DNA from: Skermanella sp. TT6
Lineage (GTDB): Bacteria > Pseudomonadota > Alphaproteobacteria > Azospirillales > Azospirillaceae
Assembly (NCBI RefSeq): GCF_016653635.2
Contig: NZ_CP067420.1
Coordinates: forward strand, 4,676,001-4,740,000
Direction of reading: 5' to 3'
Length of the DNA stretch: 64,000 nt
Below are positions 9,798 through 18,594 of the stretch, in pieces. A program made the position numbers and the translations under genes. The notes beneath the pieces are model-generated. The model was not told the origin of the DNA. It made no database searches and saw nothing but the letters and a program-made list of their open reading frames with translations. Each line of letters starts with the position of its first letter. Within the stretch, counting starts at the first letter, position 1.

Positions 9798-10099
9798 TAT
9801 TTCAGGTCCTCGATGATCTGCCGGTTCAGTTCGTCGAACTCGGAGTTGGCGCGACGGACATAGATACCGGTCAGGACGAAGGCCGAGACGATGATCAGCG
9901 CGCCGAGCGGAATGCCGATGGTGATGACGCCGAAGACGGGCGTGCCCAGGGCCTTGGGAGCGAAGGCCACCAGGAGGATGAAGCCGTAGTAGATTACCAG
10001 CATCACGATCGACAGGAGCCAACCATAAGCTGCACGCTTCCGGGTCAGCTCTTCGAATTTGGGGTTGTTCCTTATTTTTGTTGTTAATTCTCGCTGCAT
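9797..10099 (-). CDS. DUF485 membrane protein (YjcH family)
   Basis: 100 residues from [13 protein letters not shown]. There are two membrane helices (about residues 27-47 and 62-83) separated by a short loop, then the polar tail [16 protein letters not shown]485 proteins are almost always encoded directly upstream of acetate symporters and are thought to assist them. The one-base stop/start overlap with actP supports co-translation. An FNR-like box lies about 90 bases upstream. Confidence 0.9.
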   Translation of the reverse strand: MQRELTTKIRNNPKFEELTRKRAAYGWLLSIVMLVIYYGFILLVAFAPKALGTPVFGVITIGIPLGALIIVSAFVLTGIYVRRANSEFDELNRQIIEDLK

Positions 10100-10190
10100 C
10101 CGGGGTCCCCTCGAATTGTCCGAGCACCATGTCAGAAATGAAGCTCTGCTTTTAGTCGCGGGATCGTACCGGAAGCTTCGCGTAATGGGA

Positions 10191-10204
10191 CTGATCTGGA
10201 TCAA
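10191..10204. promoter_or_regulatory. FNR/FixK-like box upstream of DUF485-actP
   Basis: CTGAT-CTGG-ATCAA matches the anaerobic-regulator consensus TTGAT-N4-ATCAA with one mismatch. It sits 92 bases upstream of the DUF485 start codon. It could link acetate uptake to oxygen level. The call rests on motif match and position only. Confidence 0.4.
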
Positions 10205-10563
10205 TTGTTAAACGCTGCGATGCGGTAGCCGCGATGCGGCGGCCTCGGCGGGACCCGCGCGCCGGGGGCAGGCCCGCCCCGCCCGCGATTTCCTTCGGTG
10301 GCCGCTCCCTCGCCGTGATCATCTCCGCGCCGATGTGTTTATCCCCGCGAAGGTCATGGCCATGCGGTCCAGGCGTGAGACCGCGAAGAAAGGACTTCCG
10401 ATGACTGCAGGCCCTTGGACCTATGATTCCGCCAATGGTCAGATGCCCGGGTCTCGAAACGCAAAGAGTTTTCCTCTCGGGCGACATATCCCAAGCGCCG
10501 TCGGTCACGACAAGTCCCGCGGGATGTTCACTCCCTATGGCTTCATGCAGGATGGGGACGATT
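10205..10563. other. Non-coding stretch between divergent units
   Basis: No convincing gene is seen on either strand; open frames here have atypical composition and no ribosome site. It presumably holds the promoters of the minus-strand DUF485-actP operon and the plus-strand small gene. Confidence 0.5.
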
Positions 10564-10833
10564 ATGGGTACCAACGAATTCTTCGTAACGACACGGATCG
10601 GCAAATGGTACGTGGACAACGGAACCGAAAGTCACGGTCCCTATCTCAGCCAGCACGACGCGACCGCCGACGCGATCGACGCGGCGGAGCAGGTCTCGGG
10701 CCGCAAGAAACCGGCGGCCGTCCTGTTGAAGCTGCCGGGTTCCAAGGCGTCGCCGGTCTGGACCTCGCGGCGCGGCCGCGAAGGCGTGACGATCGAGCCC
10801 GCGGTGGAGGCGGAGGTCCAGGAGATCCTTTGA
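10564..10833 (+). CDS. Small DUF2188-like protein
   Basis: 89 residues from MGTNEFFVTTRIG. The open frame extends upstream, but the ATG at 10564 follows a GGATGGGG ribosome-site-like run and begins the recognisable part. The pattern FFVTTRIGKWYVDN ... SQHDATADAIDAAEQ resembles DUF2188 proteins, small two-strand/helix proteins with a W-x-V core and an EA-rich helix. No enzymatic function is known for that family. The C-terminal third, rich in K/R and ending in acidic residues, is unique. It lies 67 bases upstream of the histidine kinase gene. Confidence 0.6.
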   Translation: MGTNEFFVTTRIGKWYVDNGTESHGPYLSQHDATADAIDAAEQVSGRKKPAAVLLKLPGSKASPVWTSRRGREGVTIEPAVEAEVQEIL

Positions 10834-10900
10834 GGCGGCCGGCCTCGGTGCCGGGCGCTCCCCTTGCCGCTTGCCTTCCTGCCGGCGTTCGGAGCTGAGC

Positions 10901-12022
10901 ATGTCCCGCTCTCCCAGGAAGGAAGCGCATTCACGGCATCCGGAGGAGGCACCCGAGGCGATGCGCCGCCTGATCGACGACCTGCGGCGCGATCTGGCGA
11001 TCTCGGGAATCGAGCGCGAGCAGTTGCAGCTGGAAGCCGAGGAACTGCGCGAGCAGACTACCCTGTACGCCCAGGTTTGCGCCACCCTGGAGGCGCGGCT
11101 CGACGCCGTGACCGGACAGCTGCGCCGGACCGAGCGGACGCTCGTGGAAGTGCGGCAGCGGGTCGATGACGAGAGGATTTTCCGGCGTTCGCTGGAGCGG
11201 CAGCTGCTGGCCAGCCGGGTCGAGGCCGACACGGCCGAGGAGGAATTCCGCGTGGCGCTGGAGGAACTCGACCAGTCGTCGCGGGAGCTGGCGGAAAGCA
11301 ACGCCCGGCTGCGCGACCTGAACGAGACGCTGGAACGGCAGGTCGACCGGCGCACCGCAGCCCTGAAGGCGGCGCTCGCCGACCGCGACGCCCTGATCCA
11401 CGAGATCCACCACCAGACCCGCAACAACCTCCAGGTCATCTCCAGCCTGCTCAACCTGCAGGCATCCCGGCTGGAGGAGCCGAGCGCCCGCGAGGTGCGG
11501 AAGAGCTTCGGGCGTATCCAGACCATGAGCCTGGTCCACGGCCTCGTGTTCGACGACAGCAGCACCGCCGACATGCCGATCGGGCCGCTCATCGCGACGG
11601 TGTGCGACAGGATGGCGGCGGAGCTGGAGCCCTCGCCCGGCATAGCGGTGCAGGTGACCGGCGGCACCGGGCTGGTTCCGCTGAAGGTCGCTGGGCAGCT
11701 TGCCCTGATCGTCGCCGAACTGGTCGCCAACGCGCTGACCCACGCCTACCCGCCCGGCGACGCCGGGAGCGGCCCGAACGGCACCGTCGAGATCACCGTC
11801 ACCGGGGAGCCCCGGGTGAGTATCATCCGCGTCCGCGACGACGGGATCGGCCTGGACGAAAGCCGCACCGCGTCGCGCCGCGGCCTGGGCCTGCTGCTGG
11901 TCCGGACCCTGGCGCGGCAGGTCGGCGCCCGGATACGCTTCGCGTCCGCCGCGACGCCGGACGCATCGCCCCGGCCGCTGCGCGGCACGGAGGTCGAGAT
12001 CCGGCTGCCGCGGATCGATTGA
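10901..12022 (+). CDS. Cytoplasmic sensor histidine kinase, HisKA_2 type
   Basis: 373 residues from the ATG at 10901, preceded by GGAG at good spacing. Residues ~20-165 are a long coiled coil (ERTLVEVRQRVDDERIF, ELAESNARLRDLNETLERQV). The HisKA_2 phosphoacceptor region reads HEIHHQTRNNLQVISSLLN. The HATPase domain has the N box ELVANALTHAY and the G box RDDGIGL, with GLGLLLV. No membrane segment or sensory domain is present, so it is a soluble kinase likely responding through the coiled coil or a partner. No response regulator is adjacent. HisKA_2 kinases of this class often signal to PhyR-like or single-domain regulators. Confidence 0.85.
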   Translation: MSRSPRKEAHSRHPEEAPEAMRRLIDDLRRDLAISGIEREQLQLEAEELREQTTLYAQVCATLEARLDAVTGQLRRTERTLVEVRQRVDDERIFRRSLERQLLASRVEADTAEEEFRVALEELDQSSRELAESNARLRDLNETLERQVDRRTAALKAALADRDALIHEIHHQTRNNLQVISSLLNLQASRLEEPSAREVRKSFGRIQTMSLVHGLVFDDSSTADMPIGPLIATVCDRMAAELEPSPGIAVQVTGGTGLVPLKVAGQLALIVAELVANALTHAYPPGDAGSGPNGTVEITVTGEPRVSIIRVRDDGIGLDESRTASRRGLGLLLVRTLARQVGARIRFASAATPDASPRPLRGTEVEIRLPRID

Positions 12023-12089
12023 TGCCGGACGGAACGATGCTAGACTGGAGCCGGACGCCTCCCCGCCCCCGGACCCGCAGGAGACATCC

Positions 12090-12791
12090 CTGTCCGCCCT
12101 CGGCATCGTCATTCCCACGCTGAACGCCGGAGGGCCCGGCGGCCTGGTCCGGACGCTGGAAGCGATCGGCCCGGCCGCGGCGGCGGCGGGATGGCCGATC
12201 CTGGTGTCCGACGGAGGCTCGACGGACGGCACTCCCGGCACGGCCCTGCGGCACGGCGCGCGGATGATCCGGGCGCCGCGCGGGCGGGGCTCCCAGTTGG
12301 CAGCCGGCGCGGCGGCGCTGCTGGCGGACGGAACGGCGGAATGGCTGTTCTTCCTCCATGCCGACAGCGTGCCCGACCCGTCCTGGGCGGACGAAGCCGC
12401 GCGCTTCACGGCGGCGGCGGAGAACCGTGCCCGCGCCGGCTACGGGCGATTCGCGCTGGACGACGGCGCGGCGCCGGCCCGCCGGATCGAGCGGCTGGTC
12501 GGCTGGCGGTGCCGCCGCCTCGGCCTGCCCTACGGCGACCAGGGCCTGCTGGTCCACCGCGACCTGTACCGGGCGGCCGGCGGCTTTCCCGCCATCCCCC
12601 TGATGGAGGATGTCGCCCTCGTGCGCCGGATCGGCCGGCGCCGGCTGGTCCCCCTTCCCTTCGCCGTCACCACCTCGGCGGAGCGCTACCGGCGCGGCGG
12701 CTATGTCCTTCGGCCGCTGCGCAACCTCGGCTGCCTCGCGCTCTATCTGGCCGGCCTGCCGCCAAGCGCCGTCCGCCGGCTTTACGGGTGA
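12090..12791 (+). CDS. TIGR04283-type family-2 glycosyltransferase, apparent CTG start
   Basis: About 233 residues. The fold must include the N-terminal strand LGIVIPTLNAGGPGGLVRTL, which lies upstream of the first usable GTG (12204). The only in-frame initiator with a ribosome site is a CTG at 12090, six bases after AGGAG. Landmarks are LVSDGGSTDGT (nucleotide-sugar site), FFLHADS (DxD equivalent), and GDQGLLVHRDLYRAAGGFP with PLMEDVALVRRI. This family is commonly paired with the DUF2064 protein that follows 7 bases later. The acceptor is unknown. Confidence 0.75.
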   Translation: MSALGIVIPTLNAGGPGGLVRTLEAIGPAAAAAGWPILVSDGGSTDGTPGTALRHGARMIRAPRGRGSQLAAGAAALLADGTAEWLFFLHADSVPDPSWADEAARFTAAAENRARAGYGRFALDDGAAPARRIERLVGWRCRRLGLPYGDQGLLVHRDLYRAAGGFPAIPLMEDVALVRRIGRRRLVPLPFAVTTSAERYRRGGYVLRPLRNLGCLALYLAGLPPSAVRRLYG

Positions 12792-12798
12792 GCCCGCG

Positions 12799-13500
12799 AT
12801 GACCCTCGGTCCCGCCCCGACGGCGCGGCACCTCGTGGTGTTCGCGCGGGAGGCCCGCCTCGGGCGCGGCAAGCGGCGCCTGGCCGCCCATGTCGGTCCG
12901 GTCGCGGCCGTGCATTTCCAGCGCACCGCCCTCGCCGCCCTGCTGCGCCGGCTCGCCCGGGATCCCCGCTGGACCGTCTGGCTGGCCTTGACGCCCGACC
13001 GCGCCCGGCTGCCGCCGGGGCTGCCGAAGCGGGTACGCCCGCTCCCGCAGGGCGGCGGCGGGCTGGGCGACCGGATGCGCCGTCCCATGCGCCGGCCGCC
13101 GGTCGGCCTGCCCCCGGGCCCGGTGGTGGTGATCGGGAGCGACATCCCGGCGATCCGGCCGGACCATGCCGCCGCCGCTTTCCGTGCCCTGGGGAACCAC
13201 GCCTTCGTGTTCGGGCCGGCGGCGGACGGCGGCTACTGGCTGGTCGGCGCGCGCCGCCGGCCGGCCGAGCCGCGCGACGTCTTCGCGGGCGTCCGCTGGT
13301 CCGGCGCGCATGCCCTGTCCGATACGCTCGCCAACCTGCGCCCCGGCGAGGCGGGAGCGCCGCTGGCCCTGCTGGAGGATGTCGACGATCCGGCGGCCTG
13401 GCGCCGCTGGAGGCGCGGCGGGGAAGCCGGGCGTTCACGCCGATGTGAAGGTTCGGGCCCTATCGCGGTCTCCCCGGACCGGCCATACTGTTTCACATGA
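12799..13500 (+). CDS. TIGR04282/DUF2064 nucleotidyl/glycosyltransferase-like protein
   Basis: 233 residues. MobA-like Rossmann features are HLVVFAREARLGRGKRRLA (a variant of the usual PxxGxxKTRL signature), GLGDRMRR, the metal-site-like VVVIGSDIPAIRPDHAAAAF, and VFGPAADGGYWLVGAR, followed by LLEDVDDPAAW. Family members accompany TIGR04283 glycosyltransferases; the pair is thought to make and use an activated sugar, but no substrate is established. The stop overlaps the following phosphotransferase start (ATGA), so the three genes form one coupled operon. Confidence 0.85.
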   Translation: MTLGPAPTARHLVVFAREARLGRGKRRLAAHVGPVAAVHFQRTALAALLRRLARDPRWTVWLALTPDRARLPPGLPKRVRPLPQGGGGLGDRMRRPMRRPPVGLPPGPVVVIGSDIPAIRPDHAAAAFRALGNHAFVFGPAADGGYWLVGARRRPAEPRDVFAGVRWSGAHALSDTLANLRPGEAGAPLALLEDVDDPAAWRRWRRGGEAGRSRRCEGSGPIAVSPDRPYCFT

Positions 13501-14588
13501 TTTCGACGCCCCTGCTCCAGGCCCTGCACCGGCGGCTGATCCGCCTGTCCGGATTCGGGGATGTCCGTCCCGAGGACCTGACGCCCCTGCCGACCACCGG
13601 GCTGGCGCACGACCATGTGCGCGTGGCCGGCCACGGCGTCCTGCTCAGGGTGCCCAGGCAGAGCCAGCTCGGCCTGTCCGCGGCATCCAACCTGACCTAC
13701 CAGGCGGCCTGCTTCGAACGGGCGGGCCCGGGCGGCCACGTGCCGGGCCTGCACGCCGTGATGCTGCCGGAGGCGACGGTGCCGATGGGCGCGCTGGTGG
13801 TCGACGAGATCGTCGGCCGGCCCCCTGTCCTGCCGGCCGACCTGCCCGCGATCGTCCGCGCCCTGGCGTCGATCCACGGACTTCCGGTGCCGCCTCCGGC
13901 TGCCCGCCGCCCCCTGCGGGACCAGGTCGACCCGGTCGGCGCCACGCTGCGCGAGGTGACGGCACAGGCGCGGCATCTCGACGCCGCCGGCCTCCACCCC
14001 GAGGCCCGGGCCGCCGTGGAGGAGGAACTCGCCTGGGCCGGGACCTTCGCGCGCCGGAGCGGAAGGCCCCCGGTCACCCTGATCTCGTTCGACGCCCATC
14101 CCGGCAACTTCCTGATCGCCGGTTCCGGTACGGCCGTCCTGGTCGACCTGGAGAAGGCGCGCTACGGCGCCGCCGGGTTCGACCTGGCGCATGCCACGCT
14201 CTACACCTCGACCACCTGGGACGTCTCCTGCCACGCCGTCCTGGGCACCGCCGACATCGCCGCCGCCTACGGGCTGTGGCTGGATCAGGTGGAGGCCACC
14301 CTCGCGGAGTCCTGCCGTCCCTGGCTGCTGCCGCTGCGGCGGGTGATGTGGCTGTGGTCGGTGACCTGGTGCGCCAAGTGGCGGGTCGAGTCGCGGGCCG
14401 CGGCCAAGGACGCCAAGGATCGGGCCGAGAGCGCCGAGGACTGGTCGGCCGACCTCAGCGACGCGGCCCTGGTGGACCATGTCGCCGGCCGGGTGGCCGA
14501 TTACCTGGACCCGGTCACCATCGCGGCCGTCCGGTCGGAGTGGCTGACCGCCAATCCCCTGACCGACCTGCTCCCGCTCCCGGGCTGA
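13497..14588 (+). CDS. APH-fold phosphotransferase
   Basis: 363 residues. The kinase-like core has the catalytic loop LISFDAHPGNFLI (the Brenner motif HxDxxxxN is modified to F-D-A-H-P-G-N) and the metal-binding VLVDLEKARYG in place of DxD. The N-terminal lobe ends with VVDEIVGRPPVLPADL, the hinge. Such proteins phosphorylate small alcohols or sugars. In this operon a sugar or lipid-linked sugar is plausible but unproven. It overlaps the DUF2064 gene by four bases. Confidence 0.75.
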   Translation: MISTPLLQALHRRLIRLSGFGDVRPEDLTPLPTTGLAHDHVRVAGHGVLLRVPRQSQLGLSAASNLTYQAACFERAGPGGHVPGLHAVMLPEATVPMGALVVDEIVGRPPVLPADLPAIVRALASIHGLPVPPPAARRPLRDQVDPVGATLREVTAQARHLDAAGLHPEARAAVEEELAWAGTFARRSGRPPVTLISFDAHPGNFLIAGSGTAVLVDLEKARYGAAGFDLAHATLYTSTTWDVSCHAVLGTADIAAAYGLWLDQVEATLAESCRPWLLPLRRVMWLWSVTWCAKWRVESRAAAKDAKDRAESAEDWSADLSDAALVDHVAGRVADYLDPVTIAAVRSEWLTANPLTDLLPLPG

Positions 14589-14613
14589 GCCCCCAACAGG
14601 AGATCCAAGAGCC

Positions 14614-15849
14614 GTGCCATCGCCGCTTCGCCTCCCCCCGCTCGCCGCCGCCGTCCTGGCGGCGGGGCTTCTTCTGGGTGCCGTGCCGGCAGCCGCCCAG
14701 GCGCCGACGTCCCCGACATCCGGCTGGGACGCGACCCTGGCGGCCGCGCGCGGCAAGACCGTGTTCTGGAACGCCTGGGCGGGCGATCCCCGGATCAACG
14801 ACTATATCGGCTGGGTCGGCGGCCGGGTGCGCGAACGCTTCGGCATCGACCTGCGCCACGTCAAGGTGACCGACACCGCCGACGTCGTGTCCCGCGTGCT
14901 GGCCGAGAAGGCGGCCGGCAAGGACCGGGGCGGCTCGGTAGACCTGGTCTGGATCAACGGCGAGAACTTCGCGGCCATGAAGGAGAACGGGCTGCTGTAC
15001 GGCCCCTTCGTGGACCGGCTGCCCAACGCCGCCCTGATCGACACGGTGGGCAAGCCGACCACCACCGTCGACTTCACGATCCCGACCGAGGGGCTGGAGG
15101 CGCCCTGGGGCATGGCCCAATTCGTCTTCGTCCATGAGTCCGAAGAGGTCGCCGATCCGCCGCGCAGCGCCGCCGCCCTGCTCGACTGGACGGAGCGGAA
15201 CCCCGGCCGCTTCACCTATCCGAGCCCGCCGGACTTCATCGGCAGCACCTTCCTGAAGCAGATGCTGGTGGAGGTGACCCCCGACCCGGCGCGGCTCCAG
15301 CGGCCGGCCGACGACGGCGATTTCGACCGGGTGACCGAGCCGCTCTGGTCGTTCCTGGACCGGCTGCACCCCAACCTGGCGCGGGGCGGCCGGACCTTCC
15401 CGGCGACCGGCCCGGCGCTGAAGCAGATGCTGGCCGACGGCGAGGTCGCCATGGCCTTGAGCTTCCATCCCGGCGAGGCGTCCCGCGACATCGCCGGCGG
15501 CCTGCTGCCGCCCTCGGTCCGGACCTTCGTGCTGGAGCGCGGGACGATCGGCAACACCCATTTCGTGGCGATCCCCTACAACGCGAACGCGCCGGAGGCC
15601 GCCATGGTGGTCGCCGATTTCCTGCTGTCGCCGGAAGCCCAGATCCGCAAGCAGGATCCCGCCGTGTGGGGCGACTTCACGGTGCTGGACCCGGACCGGC
15701 TGGATCCGGAGGACCGCCGGCGATTCGACGCCCTGCCCCGGGGCGTGGCGACCCTGTCGGACGGGGAGCTGGGCACGCCGCAACTCGAACCGCACCCCTC
15801 GTGGATGGTGCGGATCGAGCGGCAATGGACGAAGCGGTACGGGAGCTGA
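14614..15849 (+). CDS. YnjB-like ABC transporter substrate-binding protein
   Basis: 411 residues from a GTG at 14614 with AGGAG upstream. The signal peptide runs to about residue 29 (AVPAAAQA). The mature protein has the type-I binding-protein features of the YnjB (COG4134) group: VFWNAWAGDPRINDYIGWVG, VDLVWINGENFAAMKENGLL, EAPWGMAQFVFVHES and FVAIPYNANAPEAAMVVADF. YnjB normally works with the YnjC permease and YnjD ATPase, but neither is adjacent. Its start is 25 bases after the phosphotransferase stop, so it may share that transcript. The substrate is unknown. Confidence 0.8.
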   Translation: MPSPLRLPPLAAAVLAAGLLLGAVPAAAQAPTSPTSGWDATLAAARGKTVFWNAWAGDPRINDYIGWVGGRVRERFGIDLRHVKVTDTADVVSRVLAEKAAGKDRGGSVDLVWINGENFAAMKENGLLYGPFVDRLPNAALIDTVGKPTTTVDFTIPTEGLEAPWGMAQFVFVHESEEVADPPRSAAALLDWTERNPGRFTYPSPPDFIGSTFLKQMLVEVTPDPARLQRPADDGDFDRVTEPLWSFLDRLHPNLARGGRTFPATGPALKQMLADGEVAMALSFHPGEASRDIAGGLLPPSVRTFVLERGTIGNTHFVAIPYNANAPEAAMVVADFLLSPEAQIRKQDPAVWGDFTVLDPDRLDPEDRRRFDALPRGVATLSDGELGTPQLEPHPSWMVRIERQWTKRYGS

Positions 15850-15856
15850 CGCTCCC
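15841..15856. terminator. Hairpin between convergent genes
   Basis: GGGAGC-TGAC-GCTCCC overlaps the stop codon of the binding-protein gene. It has six-base-pair arms and no T tract. It is a possible weak bidirectional terminator between this gene and pgk. Confidence 0.35.
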
Positions 15857-15876
15857 GGACTCCGACCTTCCCGGCC

Positions 15877-17070
15877 TCAGCCCTTGAGCGCCGCGACGCC
15901 CGGCAGGTCCTTGCCTTCCAGCCATTCCAGGAAGGCGCCGCCGGCGGCCGAGACATAGGTGAAGGCATCCTCGACGCCGGCCGCGGCCAGGGCAGCCACG
16001 GTGTCGCCGCCGCCGGCCACGCTCAGCACCCGCCCGGCCTTGGTCAGCGCCGCGACGCTGCCGGCCACGGCATTGGTCCCGGCGTCGAACGGACGGGTCT
16101 CGAACGCGCCCAGGGGGCCGTTCCAGACCACCGTGCGGCAGCCCTGCAGCTTCAGGGTCACGTACTCGACCGTGGCCGGGCCGACGTCCAGGATCATGGA
16201 ATCGGCGGGCACCTGGTCGATCGCCACCACCTGGCTCTCGGCGCCGGCCTTGAACTCCTTCGCGACGATGGCGTCGCGCGGCAGCAGGATCTCGCACCCG
16301 GCCTGCTCGGCGATCGCCATGATCTCGCGCGCCTGCTCGGCCATGTCCTTCTCGCACAGGGAGGCGCCGACCGCGGTGCCGCGGGCATAGAGGAAGGTGT
16401 TGGCCATGCCGCCGCCCAGCGCCAGCAGGTTGACCCGGCGCACCAGGTTGCCCAGCAGGTCCAGCTTGGTGGAGATCTTGGCGCCGCCGACCACGGCGGC
16501 GACCGGACGCTCGGGGTTCTCCAGCGCCAGGGACAGGGCCTTCAGCTCGGCCTCCATCAGGCGGCCTGCGGCATTGGGCAGCAGGCGGGCCAGCGCCTCG
16601 GTCGAGGCGTGGGCGCGGTGGGCCGCGGAGAAGGCGTCGTTGACGTAGATGTCGCCCAGCTCGGCGAGCTGCTTCGCGAAGCCGGGATCGTTCTTCTCCT
16701 CCTCCGGATGGAAGCGGAGGTTCTCCATCACGATGATCGACCCGCCATGGAGCTTGGCGAGGGCCTCCTTGGCCTGCGGCCCGACGCAGTCCGGCGCGAA
16801 GGCGACCTTCTGGCCGACCGCCTTGGACACCGCGTCGACCACGGGCTGCAGCGAGTATTTCGGGTCGGGGCCGCCCTTGGGCCGGCCGAAGTGGGAGAGC
16901 ACGACCACCTTGGCGCCGGCCTTCGACAGCTCCGTCAGGGTCGGAGCCAGCCGGTCGATGCGCGTCGTGTCCGACACCGCGCCGTCCTTCATCGGGACGT
17001 TCAGGTCGGCCCGGACCAGGACGGTCTTGCCATCGAACTGGTAGTCATCAAGGGTTTTGAAGCCGCTCAT
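15877..17070 (-). CDS. pgk: Phosphoglycerate kinase
   Basis: 397 residues from [20 protein letters not shown]. It converts 1,3-bisphosphoglycerate and ADP to 3-phosphoglycerate and ATP in the cytoplasm (reversible; glycolysis and gluconeogenesis). The signature [16 protein letters not shown], the substrate arginines in [10 protein letters not shown], the hinge region and the C-terminal nucleotide loop [16 protein letters not shown] are all present. The length is normal for bacterial PGK. It is not beside gap or fba here. Confidence 0.97.
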   Translation of the reverse strand: MSGFKTLDDYQFDGKTVLVRADLNVPMKDGAVSDTTRIDRLAPTLTELSKAGAKVVVLSHFGRPKGGPDPKYSLQPVVDAVSKAVGQKVAFAPDCVGPQAKEALAKLHGGSIIVMENLRFHPEEEKNDPGFAKQLAELGDIYVNDAFSAAHRAHASTEALARLLPNAAGRLMEAELKALSLALENPERPVAAVVGGAKISTKLDLLGNLVRRVNLLALGGGMANTFLYARGTAVGASLCEKDMAEQAREIMAIAEQAGCEILLPRDAIVAKEFKAGAESQVVAIDQVPADSMILDVGPATVEYVTLKLQGCRTVVWNGPLGAFETRPFDAGTNAVAGSVAALTKAGRVLSVAGGGDTVAALAAAGVEDAFTYVSAAGGAFLEWLEGKDLPGVAALKG

Positions 17071-17351
17071 CGGTTCCGTCCCATTCCTCATGGATAGTGC
17101 GCGCCCAGTGGATCGCCAAAGGTGTCGCAGGATGACTTCGTGGCATTTTCATGATGCCTGTCGCCGCGGGGGGAACCAACCACAACCGGCCCGGCAAATC
17201 AATCTCCCGCGGCCGCAAGGGGCGGCGACTATGTCAGGCTACCCGTATCGAAATGGGCGCCGCCCCGGCCCGTCCGCTCCCCGCTTGACTTGGCGTCCCG
17301 GAAACCCAGCATAGCTTTCCTATGATCGCCAATGGTGACGGAGCTTCGACC

Positions 17352-18395
17352 ATGATCGGACCGGCAGGACGCGCGGCCTACGCCCTCAGCCAGACCGCCC
17401 GCATCTCGTGGTTCTTCGGGCAGTATCTCCTCGCGGCCAGGCTGAACGGTCGGGTCGTGCCCAGGGACCGGCTGCCCAGGGATCTGAAGACGCCGGACAG
17501 GGCGGCCATCCTGGCCGACATCAGGGAGCTGATGCGCCGCGACTTCGCCAACATCGACGCCGGCTACTACCGCATGCCCCACGACATGGTGGAGCCGCCG
17601 CGCAAGGTGCTGCGCGACGCGGTGCGCTTCTTCCAGGACCTGCCGGAGGTGCGGCGCCGGCGGCGCGACCGGATCGCCACCGAGGTGTTCGAGGAGCGGC
17701 GGGCGGAAGGGTCGAAGCTGCCGCGCTACTATCTTCAGAACTTCCATTACCAGACCGACGGCTACCTCAGCGACCACTCGGCCGAACTGTACGATCATCA
17801 GGTGGAGGTGCTGTTCGGCGGCGCGGCGGACGCGATGCGCCGGCAGGCGCTGGTGCCCCTCCGCCTCCACTTCCGCGAGCGCAGGGTTTCCGAGTGCAGG
17901 CTCCTGGACGTGGCCTGCGGCACGGGCCGCTTCCTGACCTTCGTGAAGGACAACTACCCCAGGCTGGACGTCACCGCGCTGGACCTGAGCCCGAACTACC
18001 TGCGCCAGGCCCGGCGGCTGCTCAGCCCCTGGTCGCGCACCCGGTTCGTCCAGGCCGCGGCCGAGGGCATACCGGCCCCGGACGAAAGCTTCGACGCGGT
18101 CACCTGCATCTACCTGTTCCACGAACTGCCCCGCAAGGTGCGGGCCGCCGCCGCGGCCGAGATGGCCCGGGTGCTGAAGCGGGACGGCATCCTGGTCTTC
18201 GTCGAGACCCTTCAGAAAGGCGACCGGCCCGACTATGACGGCCTGCTGGACCTGTTCCCGCTGGCCTTCTACGAACCCTACTACGACGACTATGTCCGCC
18301 AGGACATCGGCTCCCTGTTCTCGGAAGCCGGTCTCGAAATCGTCGAAACGACTCTGGCGTTCATGTCCAAGGTGGTGGTATTGCGCAAACGGTGA
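17352..18395 (+). CDS. Class I SAM-dependent methyltransferase
   Basis: 347 residues from the ATG at 17352, preceded by CGGAG; an ATG at 17322 is possible. The N-terminal ~170 residues are charged and helical (RKVLRDAVRFFQDLPEVRRR). The Rossmann methyltransferase core begins with motif I LLDVACGTGRFLTFV, then ALDLSPNYLRQA and AVTCIYLFHELP. This layout is seen in conserved proteobacterial proteins with an UbiE-like core of unknown substrate. It is transcribed divergently from pgk. Confidence 0.85.
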   Translation: MIGPAGRAAYALSQTARISWFFGQYLLAARLNGRVVPRDRLPRDLKTPDRAAILADIRELMRRDFANIDAGYYRMPHDMVEPPRKVLRDAVRFFQDLPEVRRRRRDRIATEVFEERRAEGSKLPRYYLQNFHYQTDGYLSDHSAELYDHQVEVLFGGAADAMRRQALVPLRLHFRERRVSECRLLDVACGTGRFLTFVKDNYPRLDVTALDLSPNYLRQARRLLSPWSRTRFVQAAAEGIPAPDESFDAVTCIYLFHELPRKVRAAAAAEMARVLKRDGILVFVETLQKGDRPDYDGLLDLFPLAFYEPYYDDYVRQDIGSLFSEAGLEIVETTLAFMSKVVVLRKR

Positions 18396-18594
18396 AAGCG
18401 GCGGCGGCGGACCGGCGACACCAGCATTCCGCCATCGTCGTCTGGACGGCGGAAGCGGTTTTATTACCGTTTTATGACAGTAATATTACATATTGTTTGT
18501 ATATGGCCTGTCTCCTATAAAGTTTGCCAATGTTTTCAGTTTCATGACAAATCTCGGGGGCTGACATTGGCCCCGGGTTGAGAGACACGAAAGA

